From contig JAXHSW010000019.1 in the NCBI GenBank assembly GCA_034190295.1, positions 1-64,000 of the forward strand: a stretch of DNA of 64,000 nt, given 5' to 3'. Source of the DNA: Okeania sp034190295. GTDB taxonomy: Bacteria; Cyanobacteriota; Cyanobacteriia; Cyanobacteriales; Microcoleaceae. Below are positions 1 to 8,652 of the stretch, one piece after another (the first letter of the stretch is position 1; every line of letters begins with the position of its first letter). The notes beneath the pieces are model-generated. The model saw only the letters and a program-made list of their open reading frames with translations, had not been told where the DNA came from and did no database searches. A program made the translations under genes and the position numbers.

Positions 1-2
1 TA

Positions 3-152
3 CGGGCAGCAGAAGACCCAGAGTTTGAAACATTTTATACCAAAAACATTTTGTTGAACGAGGGTATCCGAGCATGGATGGCACCTCAAGATCAACCACA
101 TCAAAACTTTATATTCCCTGAAGAAGTATTACCTCGTGGTAACGCTCTGTAA
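3..152 (+). CDS. psbD: Photosystem II D2 protein, C-terminal 49 residues (partial)
   Basis: The window opens inside this gene. The frame starting at base 3 reads RAAEDPEFETFYTKNILLNE and ends ...EEVLPRGNAL followed by TAA, which is the characteristic, nearly invariant end of cyanobacterial D2. D2 binds, with D1, the P680 chlorophylls, pheophytin and the QA plastoquinone of photosystem II in the thylakoid membrane. Only the extrinsic C-terminal tail is visible here, which takes part in assembly around the oxygen-evolving site. psbC commonly overlaps psbD downstream in cyanobacteria; it does not follow here, so this is a stand-alone psbD copy (cyanobacteria often carry a second copy, psbD2). 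A hairpin 35 bp after the stop fits transcription ending here. Confidence 0.97.
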   Translation, partial: RAAEDPEFETFYTKNILLNEGIRAWMAPQDQPHQNFIFPEEVLPRGNAL

Positions 153-186
153 TAATTGATGAAGGGATAGATTTTTAAATCTTGAT

Positions 187-226
187 AATGGCTCCTACAT
201 TGTTAATTTGTAGGAGTCATTATTTG
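187..226 (+). terminator. Terminator-like hairpin after psbD
   Basis: AATGGCTCCTACA (187-199) pairs with TGTAGGAGTCATT (209-221), 13 positions with one mismatch and a 9-nt loop. The following T-tract is weak (TATTTG), so it may act as a 3' stabiliser as much as a rho-independent terminator. It lies 35 bp downstream of the psbD stop. Confidence 0.7.
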
Positions 227-259
227 TGGAAGATTAGGCACTTCGATCTAGTGAGCGCT

Positions 260-330
260 CCATAAAGCACTTTTCCAGTAAGCGGGGAATACTCGCGGAA
301 TAATAACATTTAGTGACATACTCCCACACT
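260..330 (-). mobile_element. Right end of the TnpB element (GGGAGTATGTCA boundary)
   Basis: Read on the minus strand the element ends ...AGTGTGGGAGTATGTCA just inside the TnpB stop. The same GGGAGTATGTCA block ends the second TnpB element (12551-12562) and stands alone near 28973-28984, so it marks the right end of a shared IS family. In characterised IS605-type elements the bases just outside this end act as the guide part of the omega RNA. Exact cleavage position is inferred. Confidence 0.5.
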
Positions 331-1562
331 AAGCTTGCGCGCATTGTGTGGGCTTCTCGTTTCGCTGCCCTGCCATTGCATCGGGCAAGCGCGTGCTTTA
401 AGAACGGAATGCCCTACCGCCCTATTTTTTATATTTATCGCCGCATTTAAGTCGCGGTCTATTACTATGCCACAGTGCGGACAAGAATGAATTCGTATGT
501 TTAATTCTTTGGGGACTTTTTCACCACAGTTTGAGCAATCTTGGCTCTTTTTTTCTGGGGTTCACTCCTATGGTTTTCTGTCCAGCATTCTCGGCTTTGA
601 CAGTCAAAATAGTTAGAAATTTGCCCCCAAATCGCATCGTTAATTGATTTACTCAAACGAGTCAATGCTTGCCCTTTAATGTTTAAGTTTTCGTGGGCGA
701 TAACTTCAGCTTTTAATAACAATTCATTGGCTGTTTTGAAATGAAAATCTTTACGTTTATCGGCAACCTTTTTATGCTGCTTGGCAACAGCTTTAACAGC
801 CTTGAGCCTCCTTTTACTTCCTTTTTTCTTTCGAGATAAACGTTTTTGCAAAGTCTTTAATCGCTTCTGAGATTTTCGATAGTATTGAGGTATGGGGACA
901 GACTCTCCTTCACTTGTTACTAAGAATTCCTTCAACCCCATATCGATTCCCAGAGTATTTTTTAATGTAGGTTCAACTTTAGTTGTTAAAGCTGGAACCG
1001 ATCTGTCTTCTAGGGATAAAGTTACATAATAACCATCTGCTTTATGACTAATAGTTACTGTTTTAATTTGAAAACCTAATGGTAACGGCCGATGTTTAAT
1101 AAACTTGATATTACCTATTTTTGGCAAGTTTATCTTCTTTCCTTCTATGCAGTCTTGCTTGATTTGAGGATAAGTAAAACTGCGGTAACGTCCTTTTCCT
1201 TTAAACCTTGGTTTTCCTAATTTATGTCCATTTTTGTCTGCTTTAAACCATCTATCAAAGGCAAGTTTTACCCGTTTTATGCAATCTTGCAACACCTGAG
1301 AATGAATTAGCTTGTACTCCCGAAATTTGTCTTTGGTATTGACCAAATCTTTTTTTTGAGAGTAATAATCTGGATTATCTCTTAGTTGAGGAATTGGCAT
1401 TACCAAGGGGCAAGCGTTAACGGGACAACGATTTTCTGACCACCATGAGAACCGCTCGCCTAACCGATAGTTGTACTGCCGACCCAACAATTCTAACCAC
1501 ATTTCTATTGTGGCTATTTGTTCAGAATTGGGCCTTAATTTATATTGGTAGGCAGTCCGCAT
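310..1562 (-). pseudogene. IS200/IS605-type TnpB, two frameshifts
   Basis: The gene reads from ATG at 1562 leftward. The N-terminal TnpB helical region, the RuvC-like segments GIDMGLKEF and AHENLNIKG and the C-terminal zinc finger plus DRDLNAAIN are all present, but in three frames. The first frame is good down to about 620. A +1 base in an AAATTT run (617-622) shifts it; correcting it restores WGQFLTILTVKAENAG. A second +1 in a run of seven T (548-554) shifts it again; correcting it restores SQDCSNCGEKVPKE and then HSCPHCGIVIDRDLNAA. The stop is at 310-312. Both lesions are single-base insertions, one in a homopolymer, so sequencing error is possible. TnpB proteins are RNA-guided nucleases that use an omega RNA from the element's 3' end. 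No TnpA lies beside it. Confidence 0.85.
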
Positions 1563-1628
1563 GGTGGAAAATTTCGGGGATTATAGCAATATAATAACAC
1601 AAGCTTTTCAACCAGGGCGAAAGCTTAT

Positions 1629-1728
1629 GCTGAGATAGCATGCAAATTGAATAGGCATCGAACCTATTCAATTTGCCGCCGATTCATCTCACGCCAAATA
1701 TGCATATTATGGCGTGAGGCTTCTCAGC
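1629..1728. repeat. Branched inverted-repeat structure upstream of TnpB
   Basis: Two perfect hairpins stand side by side: GCAAATTGAATAGG/CCTATTCAATTTGC (1642-1655 and 1663-1676, 7-nt loop) and CTCACGCCA/TGGCGTGAG (1688-1696 and 1710-1718). They are enclosed by GCTGAGA (1629-1635) and TCTCAGC (1722-1728), giving a potential branched fold. The position 70-170 bp upstream of the TnpB start fits the left-end subterminal hairpins of an IS200/IS605 element; an independent small RNA is the alternative. Confidence 0.5.
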
Positions 1729-1904
1729 GATTCAGCTAATTCTTAATTTTTTAATTTTTGGTTATTAAATAATTTAAGTTCATAAGCAAAATTAATTACA
1801 CATCCTATTGACTTTCTGTTCCCTGTTCCCTCTCTCAACTAGGAAATTCCTAAAAGCACAACTACTTAAATCCTCAACTGATACAAAAAAAATTAGCAAG
1901 ACAA

Positions 1905-1932
1905 TTGCATTCTCAAATTTTTGTGCTACTAT
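1905..1932 (+). promoter_or_regulatory. Putative sigma-70-type promoter of the structured RNA locus
   Basis: TTGCAT at 1905-1910 and TACTAT at 1927-1932 are 16 bp apart, which fits a sigma-70-type promoter. A transcript from here would start near 1940 and run through the micro-ORF and folded region before the pterin dehydratase gene. It is a motif reading only. Confidence 0.35.
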
Positions 1933-1986
1933 ATTAATTGTAAAGATTATAAAAAACCGCTTAGGGATATTAAGGAGGTGATGCCC

Positions 1987-2058
1987 ATGCAAGATAGTAG
2001 TAAACGCTTGGGTCACCTGATTGGAAAATGCCAGCTGTGTGCTGGGGCTGGACTCTAG
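1987..2058 (+). CDS. Possible 23-residue micro-ORF with an ideal Shine-Dalgarno
   Basis: AAGGAGGTGAT at 1972-1982 is an eleven-base match to the usual 16S anti-SD, placed eight bases before ATG 1987. The frame codes for a 23-residue peptide ending KCQLCAGAGL and stops at TAG 2056-2058. I do not recognise the peptide. The CxxC pair is notable, but the second half of the ORF overlaps one strand of a long RNA stem, so the ORF may be a leader peptide or a chance ORF inside a structured RNA. The very strong ribosome site is the only positive evidence for translation. Confidence 0.3.
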   Translation: MQDSSKRLGHLIGKCQLCAGAGL

Positions 2059-2160
2059 TAGCTAGCTTGTTAGCCCTTCTGGGGTACGAAAATTTATATT
2101 AACTAAGCCGACCTGGGGTTCCTCCCAGCAGTTAGGTTCCAATCAAAGTGACCCGCTAGA
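2005..2160 (+). ncRNA. Structured RNA candidate, rod-shaped (6S-like outline)
   Basis: GGGTCAC (2010-2016) pairs with GTGACCC (2148-2154) and GATTGGAA (2019-2026) with TTCCAATC (2137-2144), closing about 145 nt. Inside, after an asymmetric internal loop, TGCTGGG (2040-2046) pairs with CCCAGCA (2124-2130), and GGGCT (2044-2048)/AGCCC (2072-2076) is an alternative pairing. A long rod with a closing stem and a central bubble resembles 6S RNA, but I cannot match primary sequence to a known family. It could also be a leader of the downstream pterin dehydratase gene. Identity is uncertain; the long-range pairing is directly visible. Confidence 0.45.
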
Positions 2161-2230
2161 CCGCTCTTATTGTAAGGTAGTACTGAAGCATTTGCTAGAA
2201 TACTACATTATGATAAGAGCGGATAGTTTT
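2161..2230 (+). terminator. Long hairpin between the RNA locus and the pterin dehydratase
   Basis: CCGCTCTTAT (2161-2170) pairs perfectly with ATAAGAGCGG (2213-2222); inside it GTAGTA/TACTAC (2177-2182, 2201-2206) extend the stem. It is followed by ATAGTTTTTGG, so it could terminate the upstream RNA or act as an attenuator only 20 bp before the next start codon. Confidence 0.5.
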
Positions 2231-2241
2231 TGGAGAATTTT

Positions 2242-2523
2242 ATGAGTGAATTGCTAAGTGCAGAAGAAATTAGTCAACGTGTTAGTCAATTATCAGACTG
2301 GAAGCTAGAAGGAAATAAACTTCAGTGCGTAAAAAAATTTAAAAATTTTGTCGAAGCAATTAATTTTGTTAATCAATTAGTAGCTCCAGCTGAGGCATCA
2401 CAGCATCATCCTGATATAGAAATATCTTATAATAAAGTAATAATTAATTTAACGACCCATGATGCAGGGGGTTTAACAGAAAAAGATTTTAGCATGGCTA
2501 AAGAAATATCTGCTTTAAACTAA
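2242..2523 (+). CDS. 4a-hydroxytetrahydrobiopterin dehydratase (pterin-4a-carbinolamine dehydratase)
   Basis: This small cytosolic enzyme of about 93 residues dehydrates 4a-hydroxytetrahydropterin to the quinonoid dihydropterin. The signature HHPDIEISYNKVIINLTTHD with a later Asp matches the PCD motif (H-[HN]-P, aromatic, H). Length is normal for the family. An upstream TTG in frame (2230) exists, but ATG 2242 has GGAG at 2232-2235 as ribosome site and gives the usual N-terminus, so it is chosen. The gene follows a hairpin and a structured RNA that may control it. Cyanobacterial copies are widespread; their physiological role is often unclear because an aromatic amino-acid hydroxylase partner is not always present, and none is visible in this window. 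Confidence 0.9.
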   Translation: MSELLSAEEISQRVSQLSDWKLEGNKLQCVKKFKNFVEAINFVNQLVAPAEASQHHPDIEISYNKVIINLTTHDAGGLTEKDFSMAKEISALN

Positions 2524-2546
2524 GCTAGTTATCATCAGAAAAAATA

Positions 2547-3259
2547 GGTAAGTGGGAAAAGTGCCTGTTTTAACGGCTGGATCGAAATGACGCGACGGGT
2601 TTTAACCCTTAGTCAAATTGACATTCCTAGAGGTACGAGTCAAATTACCATGATTGCAAAGATAACGAAAATTACCAGCTACTTCAAACTGACATTGCAC
2701 AGCAAACTCTAAAAGTTGTAGACAGGTATTTTAAGTCATTTTTCAATTTAATCCAGAAGGGTAAAGAAGGTAATTATCGTTTTGAACAAATACGATTACC
2801 TAAGTATTTAAATAAAGAAGGCTATTTTCCTCTAATAATACCAAGAATTAAGGTAAGAAACGGGTATTTTAATATCCCAATGTCTAGAAAATTCAAAGCT
2901 GAATATGGTGCAGTAAAAATCCCTTTTTCTGAAAGATTAACTGGTAAAAATCTGAAGGAAGTTAGGATAATTCCTAGATTTAACGCAAGGTTTTTTGAAA
3001 GCTTAGCTCCTCCGCAGAAGGCAGTTGAATTTGTTACAGAAGAGAAGCCACAAGAAACAATAAAATCTGAGAATGCAATAATAGACCTTAGTTTAGACAA
3101 TCTAGTAACTTGTGTATAAAATACTGGGTCATGGTTTATTTTAGACTGTAGAAAACTTAAATCAATCAACCAGTGGTACAACAAGGAAAATTTGCTTATT
3201 GCAGTCTATTATTGATTGCCCTTAAGAATTAACGCGACTTTAGTCCGTGGACTGTCAAA
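2547..3259 (+). mobile_element. Internally deleted IS200/IS605-type element (copy A), transposase remnant
   Basis: Both ends match the fuller element at 34852-36288 on the other strand: the left end GGTAAGTGGGAAAAGTGCCTG with a GACGGGTTTTAACCC hairpin, and the right end ACGCGACTTTAGTCCGTGG up to GTCAAA. The body (about 2660-3200) still encodes transposase stretches such as EYGAVKIPFSERLTGKNLKE and ends LDCRKLKSINQWYNKEN, but has a stop after LVTCV, a small insertion (SLAPPQKA) and has lost the C-terminal half with the catalytic C-terminus. At 713 bp it is a non-autonomous derivative that relies on a transposase elsewhere. Confidence 0.75.
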
Positions 3260-3492
3260 GTTCTATATAAATTTAAGTTAGTCTAGTACGGATATTAATT
3301 GAGTATTCGCACTAAAATTATTGGTTAATAAATTTTCAAATTAAAACAGAAGTAACCAAGCAAAATCTAGAATGGTGATGCCTTTATATTCAAAATAATT
3401 TTCTTTAACTATATAACTACCCGAAAGTTAAGTATATTAATTACTACTAATTAGGTTTGTTCAGAATCAAGGCTAATTAATAGCCCTAAATT

Positions 3493-5127
3493 ATGTTCCA
3501 ACTAAATATTCTCAAGTGGATGCAAGAGTCTGCTACCGAGAGCACAGAATTATTGATAGAGCAGCTACTAGACATTGGTGCGGCCCTTTCAGATACTTAT
3601 GATTTGGGCGATCTTTTACATTTAATTTTATCCAAAAGCCGGGAAATAACTTGTAGCGATGCAGGTAGCGTCTATCTAGTAGAAAAAAAAGGAAATCAAC
3701 CATCTAGGTTACTATTTAAGGTAGCCCAAAATGACTCTTTGCCAGACTTTTCTTTCCACGAACTGGCGATCGACATGACACCGAAAAGCTTGGCCGGGTA
3801 TGTTGCTCTTACACGTGAGAGTTTAAATTTATCAGATGCGTATAATCTACCTTCAACTGTACCTTATACATTTGATAAAAGCTTTGACAAAAATACTGGT
3901 TATCGCACTTGTTCTGTGTTAGTTTTGCCTATGCAAAATAGGTCTCAGGAAATAATTGGAGTGCTTCAATTAATTAATCGCAAGATTAACTCAAATGTGG
4001 TACTGACAAAGAATAATTTTCAAGAATTCATTCAGCCATACTCACAATGGGAAGAACGAATAGTAAGTTCTCTGGCCTCTCAAGCAGCTATATCTATAGA
4101 AAGAAATCATTTACAAGAAAATATTGAAAATCTATTTGAGGGTTTTGTCAAAGCATCAGTACAAGCAATAGAAGCTAGAGATTTATGTACATCAGGTCAT
4201 TCAGAGCGAGTAGCAAAATTAACAGTCAGCTTGTGTCAAGAAGTTAATACTATTAGCAGCGGGCCATTATGGGGCATATCCTTTAACGATCGGCAAATTA
4301 AAGAAGTTCGGTATGCAGCTCTACTACATGATTTCGGTAAAATTGGAGTCCCAGAAGCAATATTAACAAAACGTAAAAAACTTTATGAAGAACAATTAGA
4401 GCTGATCGAGCAAAGGTTTTCTGTTGCTCAACGTACCCTGCAGATGGAGTATGCTCAAACCAAGTATAAAGAGTTACTCGGACATTTATCTGATATATCT
4501 CAACAACATACTCAAGAAAATTGTCCTTTATGCCAAAAAATTGAAAATCTGGATTTAGAACTAGAAACAGCGATCGCGCAGCTTAATGAGTATTGGCAAA
4601 TAGTATTAACTGCTAACGAGCCAACTATAACAGCAGAAGAACCACTGAAACAACTGAAGCAAGTATTGCTGTACACCTACAAAGACATAGATGGTCAAAT
4701 TAAGTCACTAATTACACCAGAGGAAATGGCTCAACTGGCAGTCCCTAGAGGTAACTTGACTTTTGAAGAAAGAAAAGCTATTGAATCTCATGTAACTCAT
4801 TCTTACGAATTTCTGAAGCGGATTCCCTGGACAAATGACTTAGAGCAAATTCCAGAAATTGCTTATGGACATCATGAAAAATTGGACGGTAGTGGTTATC
4901 CCAGGGGACTAAAGCAAAAAGATATTCCTATTCAAGCTCAGATTATGGTTATTGCAGATATATATGATGCTTTGACAGCAGGCGATCGCCCCTACAAACA
5001 AGGTTTACCTGTAGAAGCGGCTCTGAGAATTATGCGTTACGAAGCAGCTCGGAATAAAATTAATAGCAACTTCTTGGAACTATTTGAACAACGAGAAGTT
5101 TTCTCCATACTAGGACACAGCAAATAA
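3493..5127 (+). CDS. GAF domain / HD-GYP phosphodiesterase
   Basis: A 544-residue soluble signalling protein. Residues about 25-205 form a GAF sensor domain. The HD-GYP domain follows: HSERVAKL near 236, the metal-binding HDFGKIG near 279, then HHEKLDGSGYPRG near 460 and DIYDALTAGDRPYK. The conserved HD, HHExxDGxGYP and DRPYK motifs predict hydrolysis of cyclic di-GMP. Unusual is the roughly 125-residue insertion (about 292-420) between HD and HHE; it is helical in appearance, contains a CPLCQK motif near 347 and may be a coiled coil or a Cys-based switch. ATG 3493 gives the full GAF domain. No partner gene is adjacent; upstream is the deleted IS and downstream a repeat field. Confidence 0.9.
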   Translation: MFQLNILKWMQESATESTELLIEQLLDIGAALSDTYDLGDLLHLILSKSREITCSDAGSVYLVEKKGNQPSRLLFKVAQNDSLPDFSFHELAIDMTPKSLAGYVALTRESLNLSDAYNLPSTVPYTFDKSFDKNTGYRTCSVLVLPMQNRSQEIIGVLQLINRKINSNVVLTKNNFQEFIQPYSQWEERIVSSLASQAAISIERNHLQENIENLFEGFVKASVQAIEARDLCTSGHSERVAKLTVSLCQEVNTISSGPLWGISFNDRQIKEVRYAALLHDFGKIGVPEAILTKRKKLYEEQLELIEQRFSVAQRTLQMEYAQTKYKELLGHLSDISQQHTQENCPLCQKIENLDLELETAIAQLNEYWQIVLTANEPTITAEEPLKQLKQVLLYTYKDIDGQIKSLITPEEMAQLAVPRGNLTFEERKAIESHVTHSYEFLKRIPWTNDLEQIPEIAYGHHEKLDGSGYPRGLKQKDIPIQAQIMVIADIYDALTAGDRPYKQGLPVEAALRIMRYEAARNKINSNFLELFEQREVFSILGHSK

Positions 5128-6224
5128 ATTCAAGAATTTAGAATTTAGAATTTAGAATTTAGAATTAGCTCTTCTTATAAATTAAGGGGATTGGATCGAT
5201 GGATTTTTTTTCTTTTCTTGGTCTCATGGATATGGCGCAGGGAACCTCGCCATCCCACCCTACGGGAAACTGCGCTACGACCGCTTTTTTCTCCATGAAT
5301 GGAGAGGCTTTATACCTGAATTTTTCGGTAAACTCAAAAAAGTCAAAATTTACACTTAATTATAAATACAGAAATTTAAAATTAATTAGGCCATAGTTAA
5401 CAGAATAAAAAAAATCTGTATAGAGGTTGTCGAGCAAAAAAAATTGTGATAACCTATTGCTTGCTAGCTCTTATAGCAGTTTTCACAAAGGTAGACTACA
5501 AAACTTCTGCCTTCTGCCTTCTGCCTTTAAGCCAAAATCTCTGTATTCTGTGAAACATGAAAACTACTATAAAAACATAGACTATCCAAGACTTATATCT
5601 ACAAAATGTCTATTTTTTTACGCCATTAGTTTGTGTTATTATCACATACGTCTGCTAAGACCAGAGGATTTTAGCAACGATTATGGAGTGTTTTGCATTC
5701 GACTTTTCATAAGGATGAAAACCCCAGAGGGAATCCTAAACTCAATTTGCTTGAGCGGAACATCAACCTTCTTTGCTAGTAGACTTATGGACGGGTGAGT
5801 TGGAAAATCGCTTTTAGTCACCGATGAAGAGCGTGTCTAGTATTGTCTAGATTTTTAGAAGGTGTCACTCAACTACCTAATATATTTATGTAGTTAAGCT
5901 GATGGTTTAATAATCCTCAGCTTAGTTGTTTGTAAAAATCTTAGAGTTAAATAAAATTTTTAGTAATAGTCACAGAAAGCTCTGTTTGTGCTAAGAGTGA
6001 AGCCGAACAAACCTCAAAATTTGTTCATAAGGTTGGGAGTATTTATAAGATTGCCGATCTATCTAATTTTGTTAAGAGCTACCTAGACTCGGATAAAAAA
6101 TTAGACCAGATGTAATGCAATTTCTTCTCAATAATTAAGGAGTTGCAAAGTTCTAAGGCAAAAACTATACTCGCCAATCAAACCTAACTAATAAATATAG
6201 TCAAACAGTCTGTTTTTAATTGGT
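5128..6224. repeat. Gene-free stretch with R1-type repeat and short tandem repeats
   Basis: About 1.1 kb without a convincing gene. At 5136-5166 the unit ATTTAGA repeats in tandem. At 5190-5340 there is an R1-like block: GATATGGCG...CGCCATCC, CGACCGCTTTTTTC and a GGAGAGGCTTTA...TTTTTCGGTAAA tail. Heptamer CTTCTGC repeats occur at about 5503-5525. Open frames of 65 and 123 codons lie across these repeats and look spurious. The last 400 bp before the porin should contain its promoter but no clear box was seen. Confidence 0.6.
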
Positions 6225-6242
6225 GTGAGGATGAGAGGGAAA

Positions 6243-8141
6243 ATGTCAAAAAAATTCTGGAATTGTTTACTATTTAGTCCAGCAGTCTTAGGAGCAACCC
6301 TTGTTGCATCCTCAGCCGCTGTAGCTACTGAAAGCCAACAAAATAATCTGGTTGTTCAGCCACAAGGTGTAAGTATAGAAACACAGGAAATTGAACTATT
6401 AGCTCAAGTACCTGGAACAAATTCGGCTAATTCTGTTGCGAATGCGCCAGGAACTACCATACGACAAATAAACCGCTATGGAAGAGAAGGTCGTAACCTT
6501 CGTCAACCAAGTCTTCGTAATCTTAATAGAGGAAGAGGAAGAAGAAAAACAAAAGGTCAAGTTACTTCTGTATCTCAACTTTCTGACGTTCAACCTACAG
6601 ACTGGGCATTTCAAGCACTACAATCCTTAGTTGAACGTTATGGATGTATCGTTGGATATCCAGATGGTACTTATAGGGGCAACCGTGCTTTGACCCGTTT
6701 TGAATTTGCGGCTGGTGTTAATGCTTGCTTAGATAGAATTACAGAACTATTACAAGCTGCTATAGCAGATACAGTAAGTAGAGAAGACCTAGCAATTCTA
6801 CAAAGATTACAAGAAGAATTTTCTGCTGAATTGGCTATTTTGCGGGGTCGTGTTGATGCTTTAGAAGCTCGTGCTGCGGAATTAGAGGCCAATCAATTTT
6901 CGACAACTACCAAACTTAGAGGTGAGGTGATTTTTGCCCTGGTGGATAACTTTGATGACCAAGGGCAATACGGAACGTACAATGATAATAGACAAGACGA
7001 AGACCAAACGGTATTTCAATACAGGGTACGTTTGAATTTCAACACTAGCTTTTCTGGTGAGGACTTATTATTTACAAGGTTACAAGCAGGTAATACTCAA
7101 GCATTTAACCAAAAGATAGCTGAGGCTCAGGGACAGCAAACTTTTAATGTTCTTAACCTCACAAATGATACGGTTGAGCTAGATAAACTTTTCTATAAGT
7201 TCCCGGTCAGGGATAACATCAGAGTAACAGTTGCTGCTAATAAAGTAAGTTGGTACGACTTTGTTCCTACTCTCAACCCTTACATGGAAGATTATGATGG
7301 AGGAAGTGGTTCTTTAAGTGCTTTTGGTCAAAGGAGTCCAATCTATCGTTTAGGGGGGGGTAAAGGACTTGGTGTTGAGTATGATTTTGGTTGCAAAGAC
7401 CAATATGCTTGTGCTTATAGTCCATTTTCTCTATCTTTTGGTTACTTAGCAGCGGAAGGTGAAAATCCTCAAGAAGGAAGAGGTTTGTTTAATGGAGATT
7501 ATGCTGCACTAGCACAACTAACTTTTACTCCCATCAAAAATTTCCAAATTGGACTTACTTATAACAAGGGCTATTTTGGACCAGGAAATTTTGGATATGA
7601 TGATGGTGCGGCTACAGGTCTAGGTGATAGTGGCAGTTTAAATAGTGGCTTTGTGGGAAGTGGTGTTGCTAATACTATCTTTGGTTTAAATGCTGAACTT
7701 AATGACCGCCGACCTGGTTCAGTTAATATTGCCCAGCCAGTTTCAACTAATGCTTATGGTGTACAAATGTCCTGGCGAGCAGCTGATTGGGTGACAATTA
7801 ATGGCTTTGGTATGTATCTTGATGGGAAACTCATTGGCTTAGGTGATTTTGAACAATGGAGTTATGGAGCAAATATAGCTTTCCCCGATCTGTTTAGGGA
7901 AGGTAGTTTAGGCGGTATTGTTGTCGGTCGGGAACCCTATATGAATGAACTACAAGTTCCTAATGGGTTGGCATCGGGATTACGACAAGATATGTCATGG
8001 CACATAGAAGCATTCTACAAATATCAAGTTACAGATAATATTTCGATTACTCCTGGTGTGACTGTAATTACAAATGCTAACCAAGATGATGATAATGATG
8101 AATTAATTATCGGTACTCTCAGAACTACATTCCAGTTCTAG
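6243..8141 (+). CDS. SLH-domain OprB-type outer-membrane porin (SomA/iron-uptake porin family)
   Basis: About 632 residues. The N-terminus MSKKFWNCLLFSPAVLGATL is a signal peptide with cleavage near AVA-TES. A short basic, low-complexity RGRGRRK stretch is followed by an SLH domain (about 106-170; LSDVQPTDWAFQALQSLVER) that anchors to the peptidoglycan-linked polymer, a coiled-coil spacer (ILQRLQEEFSAELAILRGRV) and a long beta-barrel ending in Phe (TLRTTFQF), the typical outer-membrane end. These abundant cyanobacterial porins conduct small solutes and inorganic ions. Start choice: GTG 6225 and ATG 6231 are also in frame; ATG 6243 begins the canonical signal peptide, with AGAGGGA just upstream. 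The basic linker before the SLH domain is longer than usual. Confidence 0.9.
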   Translation: MSKKFWNCLLFSPAVLGATLVASSAAVATESQQNNLVVQPQGVSIETQEIELLAQVPGTNSANSVANAPGTTIRQINRYGREGRNLRQPSLRNLNRGRGRRKTKGQVTSVSQLSDVQPTDWAFQALQSLVERYGCIVGYPDGTYRGNRALTRFEFAAGVNACLDRITELLQAAIADTVSREDLAILQRLQEEFSAELAILRGRVDALEARAAELEANQFSTTTKLRGEVIFALVDNFDDQGQYGTYNDNRQDEDQTVFQYRVRLNFNTSFSGEDLLFTRLQAGNTQAFNQKIAEAQGQQTFNVLNLTNDTVELDKLFYKFPVRDNIRVTVAANKVSWYDFVPTLNPYMEDYDGGSGSLSAFGQRSPIYRLGGGKGLGVEYDFGCKDQYACAYSPFSLSFGYLAAEGENPQEGRGLFNGDYAALAQLTFTPIKNFQIGLTYNKGYFGPGNFGYDDGAATGLGDSGSLNSGFVGSGVANTIFGLNAELNDRRPGSVNIAQPVSTNAYGVQMSWRAADWVTINGFGMYLDGKLIGLGDFEQWSYGANIAFPDLFREGSLGGIVVGREPYMNELQVPNGLASGLRQDMSWHIEAFYKYQVTDNISITPGVTVITNANQDDDNDELIIGTLRTTFQF

Positions 8142-8177
8142 TGATTAGTTGAAGTTATTAGGGTGGGTATTCCACCC

Positions 8178-8373
8178 GTAAGCATTTAGCTATTAGCTGT
8201 CAGCTGTCAGCTCTTATGAGGAGATTTTAATATATAGACTGTTTCAGGCAGCTTTTATAGTAAAATTTAATTCTCGCTCAATTAGTAAAGTTTTTATCTA
8301 GAAGTAAAAAGAAGCAATAGCTGATGGCTGATAGCTGACGGCTGTTAGCTCCGCATTCCGGAGGAAATGCTTA
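8178..8373. mobile_element. MITE of family M, diverged copy
   Basis: Begins GTAAGCATTTAGC and ends GGAGGAAATGCTTA, inverted versions of the same terminus; the interior carries TATTAGCTGTCAGCTGTCAGC at the left and CTGATGGCTGATAGCTGACGG at the right, as in the better-preserved copies at 55079-55296 and 58646-58895. No clear target duplication remains. Confidence 0.6.
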
Positions 8374-8394
8374 GGATGGTGATAATCTACTAAT

Positions 8395-8637
8395 TTATGG
8401 TGAAAAACCCAATGATTGGAAACCTAAGTCCTTCAGACAAGCTTCGCTAATAGGAAAAAGAACAAAGCGTGGTTTATATAAAAGTTGTAACAATTGGTTG
8501 ATTAATGCAGACTGTAATGGGTCTGCAAATATTATTATAAAAGTAAGCAGAAAGCTAAGGTTAAACTTAAGCCGACTGTGTATGGCCACCTTAACTTTTC
8601 CCCAGAGAGTGTATTTTTGGTCAGCGCTCGAATAGAC
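8395..8637 (+). pseudogene. Transposase C-terminal remnant (TnpB of the 34.8-kb IS type)
   Basis: Read in the frame GKRTKRGLYKS...NWLINADCNGSANIIIK this matches the C-terminus of the transposase at 34886-35524 (QRIQRGLYKTKQGKLINADC, then NGAANIGIKSN). Everything upstream is missing, and the frame runs out at TAG 8635-8637. It is a decayed IS fragment next to MITE M. Confidence 0.65.
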
Positions 8638-8652
8638 TGAGCAACACCGATT

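Noticed and set aside
1792..2016. 74-codon minus-strand ORF
   Set aside because: No ribosome site, low-complexity AT-rich product, and it overlaps the promoter and structured RNA on the other strand.
5427..5798. 123-codon plus-strand ORF
   Set aside because: Runs over heptamer CTTCTGC repeats; product shows no domain or start signal.
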